This document shows, one piece after another, positions 52,152 to 62,431 of a DNA stretch of 64,000 bases. The DNA lies in the NCBI RefSeq assembly GCF_018812025.1, contig NC_063045.1, positions 50,325,629 to 50,389,628 on the forward strand, given 5' to 3'. The position numbers and the translations under genes are program-made. The notes under the pieces were generated by a model, which had not been told where the DNA came from, searched no databases, and was given only the letters and a program-made list of their open reading frames with translations. Source of the DNA: Megalobrama amblycephala (taxonomy: Eukaryota; Chordata; Actinopteri; Cypriniformes; Xenocyprididae). How positions within the stretch are numbered: position 1 is the first letter of the stretch; each line of letters begins with the position of its first letter.

Positions 52152-53074
52152 GTAAGTGTCTGTCTCTCTCTCAAACAGTACACATCCATACATGCGGTAA
52201 CCGCAGGCACATATTAGGCACATGTCATATTTTATGCTAGTGTGGATTCTTCCGCCTGGTAATTCAATCATTCACAGCTTGGCTTGGGAGCATGATCTTG
52301 AAACGTATAACCATAAAACATGACCAGTCACGGAACGAGCTTAGCCTGTGATTAGTAATGACTTTAAATGGGAGATCATTTAATTTAATGATGATTGTGT
52401 TTTAGTTTTGTCTAGTCATTGTGTGGGAAAGCTCTTGGGAAGGGAATTTGCCTGACCAAAATATCAATCAATTTATTATAACATATGATAAATTGAATAT
52501 AACTAAATAAAATTAAATGCTGATCTTTTAAAACCATGTATATTTAGTTAATAAAATGTCTCAAAATGATTTATGACTGTATTTATTCATACATACGCGT
52601 ATATAATACATAATATATACAAGCTCCATAGAAAGTAATACTGAAGATTTAATTCACACAGATATCACTGAACCCTCTTAATTGGGCCACTGTATGTGTT
52701 TTATTTACAAGTGAAAGCCTGGAGTGCACAGTGGAGGCAGTGTGAGAGAAAGAGAGAGAGAATTAGACGGCTGCAGATGACATTCTGGCAGCTGCAATCG
52801 GATCCACATGACTAGACACAGAGCACGGACAATAGCAAAGGTCAACTAGACCAGAGGGAGCACAGATTTGTCCGACCCTGGAGCCGTGAGGCAGAGAGTG
52901 TATGTTCAAGGCTCTCTGCAGACTCAACTGAGATTGCAAGTTGGAAAATTGGTTACAAACTGAAGCGATAACTCTGCTGCAAGGGCCTGATCTGTTATTG
53001 TCACTAATCTCTCTCTCTTTCTCTCACTCACATATCCTGATGCTGATGATTTGGTGTTGCCTTTTTATATTTAC

Positions 53075-53992
53075 TTGGGCTGCCTCCGACTTAAGATTTT
53101 TCTAGTCGACTAGTAGTTGGGGGGTCTATTCTGCGCTCAAGCACACACATAAAGCTTAAAAAGCATAAAAGTAATGATTATGAATGTGTCAGAAAAATAG
53201 CAAGCAGATATTTTAATTGTTTATTAATAAACTAGTGTTTTCTGAGTCAGTGTCGGTTTTAAAGATGAAGTTGACTATGCTTACTCGCCATATAGTGGAC
53301 TCGCCTTTAAAGAGAAACGTATTTGTTTTCTCTCAAAAGTAAAGATTTCAAGCTTTCTATAGATATAGTTATCATGTCTGTGAGGCAAGTAGCCTCAAGT
53401 TTCAGTTCATTTTTGTGACTCGCTCCAGTTCACAGAGACTGAGACGGCAGAAAGCTCATCCAGTTAGTTTTCTTTATTTTACAAAAGCACGTTTTGTTGA
53501 TATTGTGAGTTTACTCAAATAAAAGTAGACCCTTTACAGTTTCGAATGATGTATTACTCTTGACCAAAAATGACTGAGTATTTTACATTGTTTCTGCTGT
53601 TTTCAGGAAAAAATGCAAGTGATCACGTCGACGCCTCGATGTCAAGAAGTGTCTATACTTTAGCTTCCGCATTCCACACAAACATTTGGATATATGTCTA
53701 ATAATAGCTCACATTTATTTATCTAGGTTAACATTAAAGTGAGCAGCCATGTAAAGTTGCTACTACTTACGTTTCAAATGATAAGCCATATTTGAGGTCG
53801 ATGAATGATAGATGAACGTTTGGATTTCCTGCCCAACACACTGTAATTACCACAAGGATCGGTCCTTAACGATCTGTCCTTCACCACTTCCCGTCCTTTT
53901 TTTCCCTTGAGACTAACCGACTGATAAAATTTTGGTCATCTATGCCTCTTCTCATCGACTAATGTTTAGTCGACTATTAGAAGGCAACCCTA
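53075..53992. mobile_element. hAT-type element with 8-bp duplication
   Basis: The left end TTGGGCTGCCTCCGAC leads into 'tctagtcgactagtag'. The right end has 'tagtcgactattagaaggcaaccct'. The flanks ATATTTAC (53067-53074) and GTATTTAC (53993-54000) agree at 7 of 8 bases. 918 bp, no transposase. It lies in the intron between the first two PDZ1 exons. Confidence 0.8.
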
Positions 53993-54414
53993 GTATTTAC
54001 CTTGACTTTACATTTGCTGTTCTATAAAGCAGGTCCAAACTCTTAACATAATCAGCAAAGATCTCAGCAAAGATTAATTCTCCTCACAATCCAGTTTGAA
54101 GCTTAAAAGCGTGTGTGTTAAACTGAGGCAGCACCCTGGAGATTTCCATCATAAACACGTCACTTCAAAATATTAGCCTGTTAGTCTATTTACGTCTCAG
54201 AGATGTTAAATGTGGCTCTAGCCCACGGTTACGACAGGTTTTGTTTTGTGAGTTTGTGCTGCTCAGAGGTGATTGCCGTGCCAAACTAAACACTGATGAG
54301 TCATGGGTAGCAAAGAGCACCTCTTACAAAAATAACGTTACGCTTCTCTCTTTCTATTCAGTTTGTTGTGGTTCTATTATTCAGACTCTTTTCACTGAGG
54401 CAAAGGACTAATAA

Positions 54415-54597
<183 letters not shown>

Positions 54598-54678
54598 TAA
54601 CATCCTTCTGTGCATGCATATTTTGCATACCATTTGAGGCTTAACATTAAAATGAAATCAAAATTGACACTACATACA

Positions 54679-54795
54679 GGGTTTCTGCAGGTCCTAAAAA
54701 GGTCTTAAAAAGTCTTGATTCGCCCTTACACAAATTAGTACCTTAGAAGGTCTTAAATCAGGGCAGAAAGTATTAAATTGGCATTAAATGTTGCA
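54679..54795. repeat. Second copy of the 'aggtcttaaa' repeat end
   Basis: 'gggtttctgcaggtcctaaaaaggtcttaaaaagtcttgatt' and 'ggtcttaaatcagggcagaaagtattaaattggcattaaat' match the left half of the repeat at 26234-26880. It lies about 100 bp after the PDZ1 exon donor. Confidence 0.55.
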
Positions 54796-54814
54796 TGCAT
54801 TGCAAAAAAATATA

Positions 54815-55147
54815 TCTTCCTCAGTATTTTTGTCCTGTTTTCCCAATACAAATATCTAAACATCCTTAAATCAAGATACATGTACTTGAGATACAAATGT
54901 TAAATTATGTGTTTATGACTAAAACAAGAATGAATATGTGTCAATGAGTTATGAAAACTTCCCTTTGTATTAAGTAGATTTGAGCCCACTGGCAGATATT
55001 TGTTCTTGTTTTAATCATCTTTTTGATCAATTTTACTGAAAACAAGACTTCGTATTTTATGTCATATTGTATCTCCAGTAAATGCATATTGATTTAAGAA
55101 TCCTTAGACATTTGCACTGGAAAACAAGACAAAACTACTGAGGAAGA
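54815..55147. mobile_element. MITE-like inverted-repeat element
   Basis: 'cttcctcagtatttttgtcctgttttcc' at the left is the near inverse of 'ggaaaacaagacaaaactactgaggaag' at the right. Inner blocks also pair ('ccttaaatcaagata' against 'gatttaagaatccttag'). About 330 bp, no coding capacity. Confidence 0.75.
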
Positions 55148-56037
55148 ACATCAGGTACAGTAAATGTTATTTCCATATTCTAATGGCTGGTGGCAGAGCA
55201 ATTTAATTTTTTTATGAATTAGTATTGGATATCTGTTGGAAGTGTTGCTAATCCAACTCAATGTTGTTCTCCCTAGACATTTACATTTAAAATACATTGA
55301 CATATTGAGTTCCCTTCAATTTATTTTTTATCTTCTATGGCATTGCTGCAAAAACACCCTTTTGGAACCTTTATTTCTAAGAGTGTGTAATGCAAACAGT
55401 GGTCTCAGACTTTTTTGACTATTATATGTTCATTATGGAAGTGTTAATGAGTTGTGGACAGTTTTATGGTGATTTGAAAAATTGTGATGTATTAATGGAT
55501 TGTCAGAGAAAATAATATTGTGTTTCTTACTAAAATGAAGATAAATTCAGTAGATCACTAGGCAATTTTCTTTTTCAAGACATAATGATCTCGCTTATTG
55601 CGCTGGCTTCGTAGAGCAATCTCTGTCTTCCTCCCTCCCTCGCTCTCTTTCCTTCCTCCCTCTTTCCCTCTCCCTGCTGTAAATGATTGAAACTGGGCTG
55701 TTTATCACAGTCCTAATGTCTCTCTGGAGAGCTGAAGTACCTGAAGTTTTCTGCTGACTGCCACACACTCTGACCGCGAGGTACTTTAAAAAATTTACCA
55801 TCTGCGAGGTCTGAGGTGAATTGTGTGGATATAACGAATGGACCTGACCAAATCACTTTCGGAAAATGTCAATCTTCTACGGGGTAAAAACAAACAAGTA
55901 TGCATAATACATTTTATGTTAAATTAAGATTCAAACATTCTTTTCCTGATTTTGTGAGCATTACTTTTTAAACAAACTTGAAATTTTTGCAAAACTGTAC
56001 AGAAAGGAAAAGTTGTAATTGAGAATAATGAAATTAA
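55148..56037. other. dlg2 intron sequence without recognisable genes
   Basis: Includes a CT-rich stretch (55621-55672) that gives a spurious Arg/Glu-rich minus-strand frame. No supported feature. Confidence 0.5.
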
Positions 56038-56317
56038 AGGGATAGTTCACCCCAAAAAATTTAATTCTCTCTTTATTTACTGCATAACTTTTTGTCTTTT
56101 GAGGAACATACAAGCAGATATTTTCAGAAATGTCTGAATGTTTTTTTGTTTGTTTGTTTTTTTTTTGTCCAGAAAAGTCAATAGGCACCAATACTATTAG
56201 GTTATCAACATTCTTTAAAAAAATCTTCTTTTGTGTTTCACAAAATAAAAAGTCATGCAGGTTTGTAACAACATGAAGGTGAGTAAATGAATTTTCATGT
56301 GTGAGTAAACACAGCCT
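56038..56317. mobile_element. TTAA element family C, copy 3 (short)
   Basis: Left end AGGGATAGTTCACCCC; right half 'acaacatgaaggtgagtaaatg' to 'gtgagtaaacacagcct'. TTAA on both sides (56034-56037 and 56318-56321). 280 bp. Confidence 0.75.
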
Positions 56318-57374
56318 TTAAATGGAGAGCAAATTTTCTCATATTTTTATACTGAGAAAAAGGCCATTGTTATCTCTCACATTTCCCTCTAGATTTTCAA
56401 AAAAATAAATAAATAAATAAAATGTAAATACCTCAACGATGTCTCAACCCTTGCCCAGATTTTGCAATCAAACGTCTTAGATAAATATGAATATAAATAT
56501 TTTTCATCAAATTCTACCAATACCAAATGATCTGAGTGATGCTGTGCGCATTCATTTTACAATTTTCATTTGTTTCTATTTTTTATGTCTCCCAAGAATT
56601 TTCAACAATATTTCAGAGCTCATTTAAGTCTCCTGAGCTTCGAAAGAGAATTCTTTGAGCAATAAGATTTTCCTGTAGCTATTTCTGAACAGGTTGATGG
56701 TTTAATTGATATTGGTGAGTTGTAGAGTTTCTATTCCTAGCTGGATGCGTTTGAGATTCATGTCAGGCCGGATCAGGAGTTGATTGAGAGGGTTGTTTTA
56801 TTATAGGGAAGCATAATTAGATTGTGCTGGAGAGCTAGCAGATCTTCCTGTGTTTTGTATGCATGTGTGTGCGGCGCCCCGAACAGCAGCTGCGTGTGAC
56901 AGCCCCATCTGAGCCTTTCGCCCTGCTCTGCTCCATGACTTGGCTGTTTTCTTTTATCCTCTGTCTCTCAGTCAGGTCTGTCAGAGCTTTGAGCATCACC
57001 AATCCTCCTCTTGCTAGTTCTCTCCTGGCAAGATGCGCCACTTCAGCATTCTGTATTCTGCAAACGTCTTTCCATTCCCCTTCCCCATCCACCCCATATT
57101 CTGCATTCTCTCTTTTAAAAGAGTAAGACACTTTGAACATTCACCAATAAGCTGTGATAGATTTATCGTGAGTTGGAGGTGAACAGCATTTAGAGAAGCA
57201 ATTACTCCCCCAGCTCTAACCTTGTTTGACTTTGAGAGCGTTGGAAGCAGAACGGGCTCCAGAAAAAAGGAACGGCAAGTTGCATCAAATATTCTAGATT
57301 GGATGTAGCACACATATGATCAGGCTTTATTGAGCTGGACAGGGATCAGTGGCAGGGACAAGCCATTAAATCTA

Positions 57375-58165
57375 CAAAAACATCTAACCTTTCATTGAGG
57401 GAAAAGAATTGAAAGTGGAGGGGAAATCACATTATGAAATAAATGTTTTTCTCCGAAACACATTGGCCACAGCTATTGCTGGAGAATTGCAGAGATTAGT
57501 TTAGTCTTGAGTCTCAGAAAGTCTAAAAAAAATGATAAAACAGCACCTACATCCCCACAAGTTGTTCGAAAAGGTTTCAAGAAAAATCCTCAGCGCTCAT
57601 CCAGAAACAATCTCCAGCATATTCAGTTGTCAGACAAGACAACTTCAAACGGGACCAGCTTCTATGGTTTGATGAAACTAAAAAAGAGCTTTTTTGCAGC
57701 AAACTCACCAGATGGGTTTGGTGCACACATGGATAAAAAGTACCCCATGCCCATGGTTAAATATACTGCTGGATCTTTAATTTTGTGGGCCTATTTTTCT
57801 GCTGGAGGTCCTGGACATCTTGTTCAGAGACATGGTGTCATGGATTCTATCAAATACCAGCAGATAAAAAATCAAAACCTGACCACTTCTGCTAGAAATC
57901 CAGTAATGGGCCGTGGTTAGATCTTCCATCAGGACAATAATCCAAAAAAAACCATCAAAACCAACACACAAAAATGTCATTGTGGCCAACGTGTTTTGGA
58001 GCAAAACATTTATTTCATAATGTGATTTCCCTCCACATTCAATTCTTTTCCTTCAATGAAAGGTTAGATTTTTTGCTAATTTTATGAATTAAAGATCAAA
58101 AGGATAAACAATGCAGATTTATTTTTACAGTCATCTTTGATCATATTTATCAAGGGTACCAACAA
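57375..58165 (+). mobile_element. Degenerate Tc1-like element
   Basis: A long inverted repeat survives: 57387-57468 ('aacctttcattgaggg...ttgaaagtggaggg.aaatcacattatgaaataaatgtttt') pairs with 57990-58070. The right end 'agggtaccaacaattttgtccac' resembles Tc1 termini; the left end beyond the repeat is not recognised. It encloses a broken transposase fragment at 57507-57920. It lies in a dlg2 intron. Confidence 0.75.
57507..57989 (+). pseudogene. Tc1-type transposase fragment, heavily decayed
   Basis: The readable part (57507-57920) carries fragments of the catalytic domain: a Gly-rich KYTAGSLILWAYFSAGGPGH block and the segment leading to the second catalytic Asp region. A stop follows at 57918-57920, after which 'atcttccatcaggacaataatcc' (57921-57943) continues the family's QDN region. 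The N-terminal DNA-binding half is mostly missing or out of frame, and the C-terminal Glu region is absent. Compared with about 340 codons for intact family members, only about 140 are open. It cannot encode an active enzyme. Confidence 0.8.
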
Positions 58166-58284
58166 TTTTGTCCACATCTGTGTGTGTGTGTGTGTATATA
58201 TACATTATATGATAATGGTCTTATTTACGCAAATGCTTTTGAACAATCTATAGATGTATATATGTATATATACACACACACACA

Positions 58285-58398
58285 CTACTGGTAAAAAGTT
58301 TGGGATAATTTTGAAAGGAGTCACTTATGCTCAACAAATGCTGCATTTATTTTATTTGATAAAAAACACAGTAAAAACTGATTTATTGCTGCTGTTTT
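58285..58398. repeat. Fragment of repeat family B
   Basis: 'actactggtaaaaagtttgggataatttt' and 'ctcaacaaatgctgcatttattttatttgat' match the start of family B. The copy is cut by the family C element that follows. Confidence 0.55.
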
Positions 58399-58771
58399 TA
58401 GTTCACCCAAAAATGAAAATTCTGTCATTTATTACTCACGCTCATACCGTTCCACACCCATGAGTCCTTGGTTAATCTTCGGAACGCAAATTAAGACATT
58501 TTTGTTGAAATCTGATGGCTCCGTGAGGCCTGCATAACCAGCAATGACATTTCCTCTCTCAAGATCCATAAAGGTACTAAAAACATATTTAAATCAGTTC
58601 ATGTGCGTACAGTGGTTCAATATTAATATTATAAAGGGCTATGCAGGCCTCACTGAGCCATCGGGTTTCAACAAAAATATCTTAATTTGTGTTCCAAAGT
58701 CTTACGGGTGTGGAACGGCATGAGGGTGAGTAATAAATGACATTATTTTCTTTTTTGGGTGAACTAACCCT
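58399..58771. mobile_element. TTAA element family C, copy 4, left end truncated
   Basis: Foldback copy: 'agttcacccaaaaatgaaaattctgtcatttattactcac' at the left, and inverse 'gtgagtaataaatgac' to 'tttttgggtgaactaaccct' at the right, before TTAA (58772-58775). The first bases of the left end are replaced by family B sequence. Confidence 0.75.
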
Positions 58772-59095
58772 TTAACATACCCATCATCATCATCATGGTT
58801 GCCATGGGCATCATGTTAAACTAAATTGAGCTGCTGAACATTATTCAGCTATATAGTGACTCTGTTGGGTATATACACGTGTGTGCGTTTGTGCATGTGT
58901 GTGTGTGTGTTCATGGTTTAGTTTCAGTGTGTGTTCTTGTGTTTGCTGGGTCTCAGCTGCTCTATGTGAGCATGCCCCAGGAGGCGGCTGTCCTTGGACC
59001 ACAGGCTGCCATGATCTGGAACTCTCTGCAGGAGGCTCACCACACACCAAGGACTCCAGAAAAACTCACTTCACTGCTTTTATTTCTCTCCGCAG

Positions 59096-59265
59096 AGTGA
59101 ATGACTGTATTTTGCGTGTGAACGAAGCAGATGTCTCGGAGGTGTCTCACAGTAAGGCAGTAGAAGCTCTGAAAGCAGCCGGATCGATCGTTAGGCTCTA
59201 TGTGCGCAGGAGGAGACCGATGCTGGAGACCGTCACCGAAATCAAACTCATAAAAGGACCAAAAG
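59096..59265 (+). CDS. dlg2: dlg2 exon: end of PDZ1 and PDZ1-PDZ2 linker
   Basis: A 170-bp exon after acceptor tttatttctctccgcag. The first base completes Arg and the last base (G) starts the Gly codon of the next exon. It encodes [20 protein letters not shown], then [20 protein letters not shown] and the linker [16 protein letters not shown]. The His of VSHSK is the first residue of helix B, which marks a class I PDZ domain (binds S/T-x-V ends). The donor AAAAG|GTTTCA is weak, lacking the usual A/G at +3 and G at +5, yet no other GT fits the phase. Read-through gives a stop only after 59450. Confidence 0.96.
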
Positions 59266-59991
59266 GTTTCAAATTTACAATTACCATAAAACCCATGTGT
59301 TACCTGAGCTGTTTGTCACCGTTTACATTAGGGATGCGTCACGATGGCTGCTCTGCAAAAAATCATTTTTATTTTAGTATTTTTCTTTCGTGGTTTTGCA
59401 CATTCCTAGTTTGCATCCAATATATATTTTTTTCTTTCTGCTGTTATAAAAGAAAATAGGCTATTACTCATGTACATGTTCACTAGGATGCAAAGACAAA
59501 TGGAAAACAAATCAAGATTTGAAACTCCACTGAGCCCGAGAGTTATCACGTCCTCTTTGTTGGTTGTTGTTTGGGTGGAGCAATAAACAGAACTATATCC
59601 TGAGAAAGACACTGCTTTGATGCATTATTCAGAGTGCATAGAGGAAGACGCATCACACATACACACACCCACAGCACAAATTTGAAGGAAGAGCTTCGGG
59701 CACCATAGACACTCTGTATCCAAAACACCATTAACACACTCTACAACGCTTGTTTTCTCCTCTAGGAAACTAAGGAACTAGATTATGCTTGAGGAAAGTG
59801 CATGTATAGTTTTTGCTCTGAGAAAGTTTTGAGTACTGTTTCATACTAAAAGTTAATATGACACTGTACATTAATAACATTGTTTCTAATTCAGGGACTG
59901 ACAGGTATGATAAATTAGAGGTAAATGTTGTCACTGCATCTATGGGGACACAGCTAACACTTTGGATTTGTCCTTTGTTAAAATCCCATAG
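59266..59991. other. dlg2 intron (726 bp)
   Basis: No recognised repeat or gene. The acceptor is a short, weak-looking tract (ttaaaatcccatag). Confidence 0.6.
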
Positions 59992-60128
59992 GGCTCGGCT
60001 TCAGTATTGCGGGTGGTGTGGGAAACCAGCACATCCCGGGTGATAACAGCATTTATGTCACTAAAATCATCGATGGGGGTGCTGCGCAGAAGGACGGACG
60101 GTTACAAGTTGGAGACAGACTGCTTATG
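59992..60128 (+). CDS. dlg2: dlg2 exon: PDZ2 core
   Basis: A 137-bp exon. The first two bases complete Gly of the GLGF loop, and the exon ends in phase 0 at CTTATG|GTACGT. It encodes [20 protein letters not shown], then [20 protein letters not shown] and DRLLM. This is PDZ2 of a DLG-type MAGUK, which binds NMDA receptor and potassium channel C-termini. [19 protein letters not shown] agrees with the DLG2 sequence I recall; DLG1 has EGGAAHKDGKLQIGDKLLA. Confidence 0.97.
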
Positions 60129-60543
60129 GTACGTCTCATTATTTTATTTTATTTTATTAGTTTAAAATTAAATTAAAACATTTAAAATTGTTTTAAATTA
60201 TCGGTTTAGTTTCATTTAATTTTATTTAATGGTTTCATTTAAGTTTAATTTTTATATCAGTTTTAATATTTTATGGCTGCCAAAGTCAGTGCTCTCATTA
60301 ATATAATTTAAAAATGTTTAATTGTGCTAAATTTCCCAGCATATTATAGTGTCATTTTAAATGCAGGTTGTTTTGTAAAATAGCATGTATCTAAAACAAA
60401 CTAAAATTAATTTGTGGCTTTTTTTTTTTTTTTAGTCATGAAAATTTATTTTAGTTTAGTTTCAGGTTTTCCCAGTCAGTTTTTGGAAATTTTACGTTAA
60501 TTTTACTTCTATGTGTAATATTTTTGATGATTGAAGTTAAAAT

Positions 60544-61440
60544 TAGGGCTGTCGAGTTAATGCGGTAATTTAATTAAATAGTTATGAAAAAAATGTATTA
60601 ACGCATTTAATGCAACTGCCCCAGACTGTAGGTCTTTTCATTCATTTGATGGTGACGAACATGATGCAAGGCAACAACTCACTGCGTGATGAAGCTTATA
60701 GAATGTAGTTAGAATGACCCTAGAATTCAAGATATCAGGGCAAAAATGCCCCTGTATGAGTTTTTGTCTCGTTTTTATATTATACGATATAGTTAAGCAA
60801 TATCACACTAGCAACGAGTGGAATATCACACTAGTGCTGGTTTTGTTCCGAAAAGCAGGAGTGCAAATGTGATATTGATTTCAGTTCAACAAAGAAGTAG
60901 TTAATATTTTGTTATGTTTTAGACACAATATTGTCTGTTTTTGTTACTTATAAAGCCATAGCAGAACGATTATGCATCTCCGAGCAACACTGCAGTGTTT
61001 CTGAATGAATTTGCGTTTTGAACGAATTGAGTGAACCAATGATTCAATGGCCCCTTCATAAAGAGAGCCATTTACTTTATTCCTGAATGAATCATTGAAC
61101 GAATCAAATGAATGAATGACTTAATGACTTAGTCATTTAGACATTTACCACCACCTACTGGCCGTTTTAGTTTATTATTTAGAGTATTATTTAATTAAAA
61201 AAGTATATTTCATGGCCATTGTAGCCTAAACGGTTATGTGTAGTAAATTCTATGTTGAATCAAATTTATTTGAATCAGATTTCTTTTTTTTTTTAAGCTA
61301 CTTTTTGTAGTTATCTTTTAGGGGTAATTTGTCAGCCAAATTTGATGTGCGATTAATTTGTGATTAATTCGATTAATTAATCACCACATTGTGCAGGCTA
61401 ATTAATTAGATTTAAAAAAATGAATAGCTTGACAGCCCTA
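60544..61440. mobile_element. hAT-type element with 8-bp duplication
   Basis: The ends read TAGGGCTGTCGAGTTAATGCG and, inverted, AGCTTGACAGCCCTA. The flanks GTTAAAAT (60536-60543) and GTTCAAAT (61441-61448) match at 7 of 8. Subterminal zones are rich in TTAAT/ATTAA. 897 bp, non-autonomous. It lies between the two PDZ2 exons. Confidence 0.85.
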
Positions 61441-61910
61441 GTTCAAATACTACTTCTATCACAATTTAATATGCAGAGACAATTAAGAAATCCATTTGTA
61501 AGTTTATTTCCCACATAAGTGTTTAAGCAGCTCGAAATGGCAAACTTATCTCATCCAACGGCATCAGTGATTTCTGGGTGTTTCATGCAACAACAATAAA
61601 AATCACTGACCAAACACATAGAAGCAGCCCTCAGAGATGTTTGGGAATGAGCTGCATCCATAGTTGGCTGATTACATTTCTGAAGCTTCGCTCTAGTGTC
61701 AGTGTCAAACTCCATTGCTTTTAATCCAGGGGGGTTGTTAAACTCTTTAAGACTGAGTTTGATTTAATTTGCAAGATCAGTGCTGTGTGTAATCCACTGG
61801 GCAGGACACATTTGGCAGCGCTGATTCGCCATTGACCACTAGAGCATAACTGTTTACGTAACTCTGGATTGCCCTCTTAACACTCCCTGCTTGTTTTCTC
61901 TTTTGCCCAG

Positions 61911-62055
61911 GTGAATAACTACACTCTAGAAGAAGTGACCCATGAAGAAGCAGTGGCCATATTGAAGAACACGTCAGATGTGGTATACCTAAAGGTTGGG
62001 AAACCCACTAGTGTCTATCTCTCAGACCCCTATGGGCAGCCTGATATCACACACT
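61911..62055 (+). CDS. dlg2: dlg2 exon: end of PDZ2 and following linker
   Basis: A 145-bp exon after tgttttctcttttgcccag, starting in phase 0 and ending with the first base of a Ser codon at ACACT|GTGAGT. It encodes [20 protein letters not shown], then [20 protein letters not shown] and [15 protein letters not shown] contains the class I His. The DPYGxPDITH linker is the DLG2-type continuation, which supports the paralogue call. Confidence 0.97.
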
Positions 62056-62265
62056 GTGAGTTATTCTTACCACATTTCACACTTTATTATGTCATACATA
62101 TGCTTAACCCAGAATAATGATTTAGAAATGTAAAAAATGATGTGGAAATTTTCATTTTCATTCAGTCGTTCAAGCTATTGATTTATTGGTTGTTATATTG
62201 ATTGGCATTTTGATTAAACAATTTATACTGTAATATACACGCTCTCTCTTTCTGTGTCTCTACAG

Positions 62266-62407
62266 CATTCTCGCCCGCAATGGAAAATCATATCTCTTCC
62301 CCCGGTAATAACGGCACTCTGGAATATAAGTCCAGTCTTCCGCCCATCTCCCCCGGTCGATATTCCCCCCTGCCCAGGCACTTGCTGGGGGAAGAGGACA
62401 TTAACAG
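62266..62407 (+). CDS. dlg2: dlg2 exon: PDZ2-PDZ3 linker, with two possible donors
   Basis: A 142-bp exon after tctctttctgtgtctctacag. It completes Ser and encodes SFSPAMENHISSPGNNGTLE, then YKSSLPPISPGRYSPLPRH and LLGEEDIN, with a split Arg. The expected donor is AACAG|GTTGGA (62408), leaving two bases of an Arg codon, as needed for the PDZ3 exon (R-EPRK in known DLGs). Twenty-four bases downstream, CTACG|GTAATT (62432) gives the same phase and would insert eight residues (LDGFSFLR-type). The linker is Ser/Pro-rich and matches DLG2. PDZ3, SH3 and guanylate-kinase exons are outside the window. Confidence 0.93.
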
Positions 62408-62431
62408 GTTGGATGGTTTTTCCTTCCTACG

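Noticed and set aside
56835..57313. Overlapping frames on both strands around 57 kb
   Set aside because: They are short, mutually overlapping, and lack splice sites in a phase that would join dlg2 exons.
58881..59459. 192-residue continuous frame including PDZ1 residues
   Set aside because: Only 59096-59265 is exon. The part before is a TG-rich intron read-through and the part after is intron beyond the donor.
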